The notes under the pieces were generated by a model. The model searched no databases, was not told the DNA's origin, and saw nothing but the letters and a program-made list of their open reading frames with translations. A DNA stretch of 64,000 nt. Origin: Physella acuta. Lineage: Eukaryota; Mollusca; Gastropoda; Physidae. The stretch is taken from NCBI RefSeq assembly GCF_028476545.1, contig NW_026731790.1, forward strand, positions 97,001 to 161,000, given 5' to 3'. Position numbers and translations under genes: made by a program. Positions 57,606-64,000 of the stretch are shown piece by piece (positions within the stretch are counted from its first letter, which is position 1; each line of letters opens with the position of its first letter).

Positions 57606-57940
57606 CGCATTGATTCGTAGGGTCGTGGTGGGTATTTTTTTGGTGAAGTATCGTTCATGGCTCGCAATCTCAAGGTGGGCGATTCCTGGGACAGTATTGT
57701 TCATGGCTCGCAATAATAGGGAGGGCGATTCCCGGGAAAGTATCGTTCTTAGCTCGCAATCTCCAGGTGGGCGATTCCCGTGAAAAGATCGTTCATGACC
57801 CACAATTTCACGTTCGGTATTTCACGCGAAGTATCCTTAATGGTCAACAATATCGTCCTGGTTGATTCATGGTGAAGTATCGTTCATGATACGATAATTT
57901 CGGTGTGGGTTTTTCCTCGTGAAGTATCGTCCATTAAAAA
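57606..57940. repeat. Degenerate tandem repeat, about 55 bp
   Basis: About six units contain AAGTATCGTTCATGGCTCGC, then CAATCTC and GTGGGCGATTC. Units diverge toward the right end. The reverse 79-codon frame is derived from the repeat. Confidence 0.9.
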
Positions 57941-57944
57941 CAGC

Positions 57945-58565
57945 TCGATTGCTGTTAGAGGATTTTAACTTAATTGCGCTCTGGTCAATCAGTAAAGCGG
58001 AACAAAGAAGCTGTAAGTCTAAGTCTGTAAGACGTGTTTTCTAAGACATTTTGTATGTATTTATTCAATTAATTACTTTGACATACATCAAGTGACGTCA
58101 TTCTGTTCTACTTTTTTTTGTTATTCTGTCTAAATGAACGTGACATCAGCAGCCACTCAAGTGAAATTGGGCTAATTCGACGAAGTATGGTTTAATTTAA
58201 ATCACAAAAAATATAAAGCAAAATTACAAAAAAGAGATTAAAATAATACAATTGTAAGTTAATCGGTCATAATTAATTAATTTTTAAATTTTTTTTTGAA
58301 GAGATGTAGGTCCTGGCGAGTGAGTTAAGCCTGGTCTACATTTAATCTACACATAGGCCTGTTTCAATGTCAAAACTGATCTTTTAAATAAATATGTATT
58401 GAATTAACTGACTATATACATAGACATCTTCCCGAAATATAAAAAAAAATACACTATGTTAATACTTCTAACATCTGGAATGTTTTCGAATGTTCTGAGT
58501 TTTTATTAAAAACGTAAATAGTTTATGTTTAGTTTGGTTAGTTAATAAAAAAAAACATTGATACG
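57945..58565. other. AT-rich DNA, no gene
   Basis: Nothing recognised except short A/T runs. Confidence 0.4.
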
Positions 58566-58570
58566 GCATG

Positions 58571-59256
58571 TTTTTTACTTTCTCGTATATACGAAGTATA
58601 GAGAAAGTCTTGTAATCGTGCAAAAAAATTCGAGATTTTTACAAATCTCGACGTTTTACACCTCACTGATACGGAAAAACATAATTTTGCAATCTTGTTT
58701 GTATGTCTGTGTGTCTGTGTGTCTGTCTGTCTGTCTGTCTGTGTGTAAAGACGATAACTTGTGTACCGTTACAGCTAGGTTGATGAAATTTCATATACAA
58801 GTATTTTATTAAAATCGTAGATCCGTATCAACTTTTGAGCGATCTCCGATAACCAGAAGTGGTACTTTTTCTACTTTGAATTTTTCAAAAGCCTATAATT
58901 TGAGTACTGTTTCAGAGAGATAAATGAAATTTCACATGTAAGTAAAATATCTAATTCTCTACCTTCTGTTAAACTTTGAGTAATTTCAGTTGACCGGAAG
59001 TACTAATTTACGCTATTTCCAATTTCTCAAAAAACGCATGTAAATTTATAAAGTACTAATAATATTGCGCACTATTATGCACTTTTTTATTTGGCGTTCA
59101 CTTGGTGTGCAATTCTTTTGTCTACGAGATTTTATTCTATTTTAAAAACTTCAAGTATTTAAAATGGATTAAAAATCATGTCTATAGCCCGAGTTCCCAT
59201 CCCCTGTTGTTTTATATAAGAATATTCGAGAAAGTTTAGGAGAGATCACTCCCGGT
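58571..59256 (-). mobile_element. Long dispersed non-autonomous repeat, copy 3 (reverse)
   Basis: Reverse copy of the 9,259 and 51,051 element. It begins with the hairpin ACTTTCTCGTATATACGAAG and ends GGAGAGATCACTCCCGG. It has a CTGT simple tract (58,705-58,745) and the GATTGCAAAATTATG-type block. The 84-codon forward frame over it is not a gene. Confidence 0.8.
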
Positions 59257-59259
59257 TTA

Positions 59260-59640
59260 TTATGATAGTGAGATTGTATCCTGTTAGAATTTTATGTTTA
59301 TGTGAAGTTTATATCGAACTGAAAACTGAATATTATTTTATTAACGATAGTAAAAAAAGTAAAAAGTCTAAAAAAAAAAACGTTTAAATAATGCTATTGC
59401 TATTAATTTTATATGCTATTTAAAATTGTTTTTTTCAGTGAATTAAAAAATCTACTTTAATAAACCTATCTTGAAATATCACATAACAGCCTCATAACTT
59501 ATTTTTGTTTTTTAAAAGATTTAAATCCATCCTAGTCGACTATTTTTCGGACTCGACTACGTATCCGCACAGAGTCACTACTATATGTCGACTCCACTGG
59601 GCCGACTAACTTTATTTCACAACTAATTCTCCACCCGCTG
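59260..59640. other. AT-rich DNA, no gene
   Basis: Nothing recognised. Confidence 0.35.
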
Positions 59641-59649
59641 TTACGCAAC

Positions 59650-59945
59650 ATTTAAAGACAACTTTCTAATATTTTAATGACTGGCTTTCTGCGACGATCC
59701 ATTCCAGAAAGGCGCCAATCTAAACCGATCATTTCGCGAACCGTCACGGCTAATTTAGTAATAATTTAGCTCTATTTTCACTAATGCTTTAAGAACTTAA
59801 TTGACTCTCGATCTTTCTTTAAATCGCTTGCACGATCGGGGGAAGGCAGGAACTGATATAGCTTTGGCAATCGTTGCTAATAGCTGCTTCCATTTATCAT
59901 AGTCAGGCTTTCGCTGGTGTATTGGGATAGATCAACGTAGCAAGG
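59650..59945 (+). promoter_or_regulatory. Balanced-composition block, possible conserved element or 5' exon
   Basis: This is non-repetitive, unlike its A/T-rich flanks. It contains homeodomain-type cores (TAATTTAGTAATAATTTAG, CTTAATTG) and ends in AGCAAGGTAATTG at about 59,938-59,950, which could be a splice donor (AAG, GTAATT). No coding frame is recognised, so an enhancer or untranslated first exon are equally possible. Confidence 0.25.
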
Positions 59946-59949
59946 TAAT

Positions 59950-61755
59950 TGTTTCTTAAGTTCACTTCTATTTAGGTTTCATTAACCTAATTGTTTTTTT
60001 TATAGATTAACCTTAATTACGTAATTATTTTCACATTTTTAGTTAAAATCAGTTATTTTTACACTTAGGGTAAGTGGTAGGTTTGTAGCTGACATTGTTG
60101 TGTATTTGTGTATAATTGTTCAACTTTGCTTAAAGCTAGGTTAGTAGGACTACTAGTTAATATAACATGTGTAGGTGTTAATCATGTTCAGCGACACTAG
60201 CAGATCAATATCGTATTCATAGCTAATCGAATTACACATTTATTTGAAAAAACAAATGAGACTCAATAGTTTTTAAAGTTTCAATAAAATATTTGAATAT
60301 CAAAAAGAAAATTAATCTTCTAATTATGTCAACGTTTATGGTGCAATACTTTGTCCCCGGAGCTTGACCTATATATTATCTAGTTCCCTACAAATCGGTT
60401 AGGCGGAAGTCGGTGAACATTCGATCGCATGAGTACACATCTAGAATGGCAGACAACAGACAGACAGACAAAAGTACAATAAAACTTGTACATATCGAAA
60501 CGTTTTACACTTTCCTTTTTATTTTTCGTAAGTTTACTAGTAAAAAAACTTGTTTTCAATCATATTTAAATTGTTTTCTTGAGCCTGTGCTACAATATCA
60601 GCATTTCTAATTTGAATAGATTTTAAGACGGAACGACTTTGGGTGGGTATATGTGTCTGTTGGGAGGGGGGGGGGTTGTAAAGAGATTTATTTTCCTTTC
60701 CAAAGTATGGTTTACTATCATTTATTCTATGCAGGCTGCAGGGAAGATATTGCTTTGGCTAGCTCAACATATTTGATTTTCCGCGTCCCTACGCACTTAT
60801 GTACCGCCCCAGAGCACCGGTTTTGCACCGGCTAAAGATTAATATTTTTTATTGAACGAAACATAGCCACTGACCGTGTTATTTATGCCATAAAGTAGAT
60901 GGCTGGCTAATGAAATCAGTATTTACGAAGTTATCTGATAGTTTGCATTAATAATTAAAACAATTCATTAAATTAATTGTTTAAAAAAGAGTTATTATAT
61001 ACGTCATTTTTTTTTAATTTTTACATTAAGCCACACAAAGCATGGTATTAATATACATAGTTTATCTTTTACCCTTAGCGTTTTTTTTTTAATTATCTGA
61101 TTTCAAAGCAGTTCGGTACCATTCATTACTACCTCCACTTATTAAGCTCAAAATTAACCGGCTTTAATAATGTTATTCCTTCTTTAATTTAACAACACAG
61201 TCAACCTCTAGAAATGTCGCACCAGCTTTCTAATCGTCTGAGTTGAATGGTGCAATAAAAAAAAACATTTACTCCGTAGAATAACCATTCAACTATCCAA
61301 CGATTCCTCTATTCATGCAGGCATCCACGTAGATTCCTACCTTTCCTACCTATCAACGTGAGAAGAAAGCGCTATAGATTTGTTGATTTAAGGTGGGGAA
61401 CGAAACAAAGGAAGACTTTGATGCTTTGAGTTATAAATAAATTAGGACCACATCAATGGCTTAGCTGCCCTTATTGCACTGGAAGAAATTTCAATGTTTG
61501 CTTCTGCTAAAAGAAGAGAATCAATCATTGAGTTTATAATTAGAACACGATTTTAGTTGGTTTATTTTTGTGATGACGAATTCAGAGAGTTTGTTTTTGC
61601 TGTTTTTCAAGTATCTCTATCCTGAACTTAACGAAGACCATAACCTTAGTAGTAAACATAACACAAATTTTAATCCTAACGCATGTTTCGCTCTAGCAAC
61701 ATTCAAGCGAAACCGGTATCTTTCTAGCACCAATCTTTAAAATTTGTCACAGCTA
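59950..61755. other. Unique DNA, no gene recognised
   Basis: Several frames of 60-65 codons occur but none has a domain. A G run lies near 60,663. A short CAGA run lies at about 60,455-60,470. Confidence 0.4.
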
Positions 61756-61759
61756 GCCA

Positions 61760-62400
61760 CGGAAAGTGAGACACGAACCTAATTCTACAGGGCAGTACCG
61801 GTTAGCTCTGACACTGAACGATCACCAAGACCGGTTATCTATCATCCCCGCCGCTGCCCCACCCCGACCGTCTTACAACCCCAAGGAATTGTGTCTCATA
61901 CAAACACATCACTACAACACCGGCTCACAAACAGTCGTGAAATTGACGAGATTCAAATGATCGCGTTTGTATAACTGATCGACTTACTAGGTATCTGTAG
62001 GCAAACACTAGACAACGCTTTTCTTAAAAGATCACGCCTATTGCATTAATAGAAAATGGCTAACCTAGGACAGTTTTATTTATACTTAAAAATAGTATTT
62101 TTAAGTCATCTCTCTGTGACGTAGCGCCCCCCCCCCTCCCCCAGCACTTCCACCTCCCTCACGTACCAAAACATATCTTGAATTTTTCTTTTATAATTGA
62201 CCGCGTCCTCCTCATCCGGAATATTCAAATTACCCCCCACCCCCTCCCTCTTCACCCCGTACTTCCATCCGAACTAATGGTATTATAGAAACACTACGCT
62301 AAAACAACTATTGAAAGAAATTGCGCTCATTCAGTACTTAGTTATGTTTGAAGTTTATAACTTACTGAACATACATATTATGCAACACATACATATGACA
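61760..62400. repeat. Segmental duplication, copy A
   Basis: Copy A aligns with 62,430-63,070: both contain TTAGCTCTGACACTGAACGA near their starts, CAAACACATC in the middle, GTTTGTATAACTG and later TTTATTTATACTTA. Identity is moderate, so the duplication is old. Copy A carries a decayed C-rich insert (about 62,123-62,270), probably another family-1 MITE, that copy B lacks. Confidence 0.75.
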
Positions 62401-62429
62401 TTTCTTACCCATTAACTATTCATTTAACA

Positions 62430-63070
62430 TCGTATGTAAGATACGAACCCAACTCTACAGAGAAGCACTTGTTAGCTCTGACACTGAACGATAACCAAGA
62501 CTGGCTATCTATCTCACCCCACTACCCCACTCAGGACTTCTCTTCAACCCCACGCAAATGTATCTCTCGCAAACACATCGCTGCAATATAGCATCCCAGT
62601 GTTTCTTTCATGCATTTCTTTGGGGGTGGGGGGTGGGGAGGGAGGGTGGAGGAATTTGGGGCACGTCTACCCAAGGAATGAAAAAATAATTTATATTGAA
62701 AATATATGTTTAAACAAGCGTCCTCCTTCCCTTCCCCCCCCCCCCCCCCCGGGAGAAAAATGTCTCAAAACAAACCCTGCTAGCTCCTACACTGCCGTGA
62801 AATTGAGGTGATTTAAATGATCATGTTTGTATAACTGGACTAGTCATCTTACATTGTATGTATGTATAGGCAAACACTCCACGATATTTTGCGCAAGAGA
62901 TCGTGCCTGTTGAATACTTGGATATATAGCTAGCTTAGGACGTATTTTACTCAGACTGGAGAGAAAAAAACCACAGTGTAAGACATTGAATTATGGAGAC
63001 TTCGTTTATTTATACTTAGTTATGTACGAAGCTCACAACATATCGAAAGTGCATATTATTCAACATAAAA
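62430..63070. repeat. Segmental duplication, copy B
   Basis: It matches copy A and is interrupted by the MITE at 62,597-62,779, which copy A lacks at the same place. The pair therefore gives a natural empty-site comparison for that insertion. Confidence 0.75.
62597..62779. mobile_element. Poly-G MITE (family 1) inside duplication copy B
   Basis: It starts CAGTGTTTCTTTCATGC and ends near CTCAAAACAAACCCTG. It has G runs on the left, a long C run on the right and the ATTTATATTGAAAATATATG core. The target flanks (TAGCATCC and TAGCTCCT) are similar but not identical. Confidence 0.8.
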
Positions 63071-63239
63071 AATAGGGCATTTTTGACGTTATATAATATA
63101 TTCATAGATACAAATCCCTCAGATAAAAGCAAGTTCCCATAAACACCCCCCCCCCTCCGCCTCTCCTTGCCAAGCCGTTCTTTTTGACAACAACATGTTG
63201 TAGCATTCACATTATATACAGGAGTTTCCGTCAAGTGCC

Positions 63240-63365
63240 GACAAGACACTTGTGCGAATGCCGTATGCCCGAGTGCAGTTTCCCCGAGTACCATTGTCCG
63301 AATGCCGTTTGCCCGAATGCCGTTTTCCCGAATGCCGTTTGTCCAAATGCGGTTATCCCGAATAG
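63240..63365. repeat. 15-bp minisatellite
   Basis: About eight units of GAATGCCGTTTGCCC and variants. Being 15 bp long, it keeps frames open on both strands: CPNAV-type peptides forward and ENGIRA-type peptides reverse. This explains the 132- and 159-codon frames, neither of which has a recognisable domain outside the repeat. Confidence 0.85.
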
Positions 63366-63629
63366 ATGTTTTCTGGAATGCTATAAAACGCCAAACATAA
63401 ACATCTGTCTGAATGAAGCAAATGTTCGATTGGACGTTAGGGGGTTTGTCGCATTTAGGCAACCCCTCTATTCGGGAAAATTTCCGACTCCCCATTCTAA
63501 GACATCAGCTATAAAAAAGGCCATCAGGACGCCCGTGTTTAAAGATGGAATGGGTATCGTGAATACGTTCTACTCTAAGTAGTTGAATAAAGAAAATCTG
63601 AGGCTCCGATTTATAACGTAGTTGCACAT

Positions 63630-63846
63630 CCCTCTCTGCCCCGTATAACACAATTAAAATTTCTTCCCGGCATCTTCCGCCCCTCCCCCTGAACTAGATG
63701 GATTTTATATAGTAAACATACACTTTTACTAGTGTCCGCCCCCCCCCCCCCCCCCGAAATATGGAAATATGTTGACCGCCCCCCGAAAACTTCAAGTGCC
63801 TTCCCCCCCCCCCCCCCCCGGAGAAAAAAGTCTGGAAGAAACACTG
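63630..63846 (-). mobile_element. Poly-G MITE (family 1), near-complete
   Basis: Reverse-oriented: CCTCTCTGCCCC near the start, a GATTTTATATAGTAAACAT core with ACTAGTGTCCGCC, two C runs of 16 or more, and a GTCTGGAAGAAACACTG end. The left terminal repeat is decayed. Confidence 0.8.
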
Positions 63847-64000
63847 AACACAATACAACCAACTGACAAGCTAATTCCTGGTCTTATACAATCTTATGCA
63901 CACTCTTTACTTCGTTTGGTCAATAGTGTATAGGGCCTACACTTGCCATATACAACCCAAACAGACGATTATTGAATACTATCACCGGAAGTGACGTCAA

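Noticed and set aside
63016-63582. 159- and 132-codon frames around the 15-bp minisatellite
   Set aside because: A 15-bp unit keeps both strands open; the flanking residues show no domain.

Overview
This 64-kb window looks like intergenic or intronic DNA from an animal nuclear genome. It is AT-rich, packed with microsatellites, minisatellites and short transposons, and shows no operon-like gene packing. A mollusc, perhaps a gastropod, is my best guess. The guess rests on the tRNA-derived SINEs, the poly-G-bearing hAT-like MITEs, scattered GGGAGATAA motifs and the repeat load; it is an inference, not a diagnosis. I found no convincing host protein-coding gene, tRNA or rRNA. Most long open frames are tandem repeats read through or start at non-ATG codons.

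Layout. 1-9 kb: hairpin MITEs, a SINE and three large minisatellites (19/15-bp, 20-bp and 57-bp units). 9-24 kb: a long dispersed repeat, poly-G MITEs (one with an exact 8-bp target duplication), a 19-bp minisatellite and a (TA)n tract. 24.1-33.0 kb: the most unusual object, an 8.87-kb near-perfect palindrome bounded by a 6-bp direct duplication (TATAAT). Its termini begin AGTAGT, its arms are 3.3 and 4.1 kb, and its spacer carries palindromic motifs. Each arm carries one compact outward-facing gene resembling the PC4/p15 single-strand-DNA-binding domain. 33-46 kb: a dispersed TIR repeat, SINEs, MITEs, a 12-bp minisatellite holding a 267-codon frame, and a decayed hAT transposon (41,788-43,098) with an exact 8-bp target duplication and a nested MITE. 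46.4-50.7 kb: a very young non-coding LTR element with two 1.73-kb LTRs, a 784-bp interior and a TTTA target duplication. 51-59 kb: two more copies of the long dispersed repeat, a tandem-tailed SINE, a MITE, a non-autonomous Helitron (53,848-55,178) and further SINEs. 59-64 kb: a possible regulatory or 5'-exon stretch, a segmental duplication with a MITE in only one copy, and a 15-bp minisatellite.

Possible host regulatory DNA is limited to a TATA-box promoter with a downstream splice donor (44.34-44.68 kb), a GATA-motif cluster (53.49-53.61 kb), a forkhead-motif cluster (55.75-55.98 kb) and a CpG-rich block (13.8-14.0 kb). All four are unverified.
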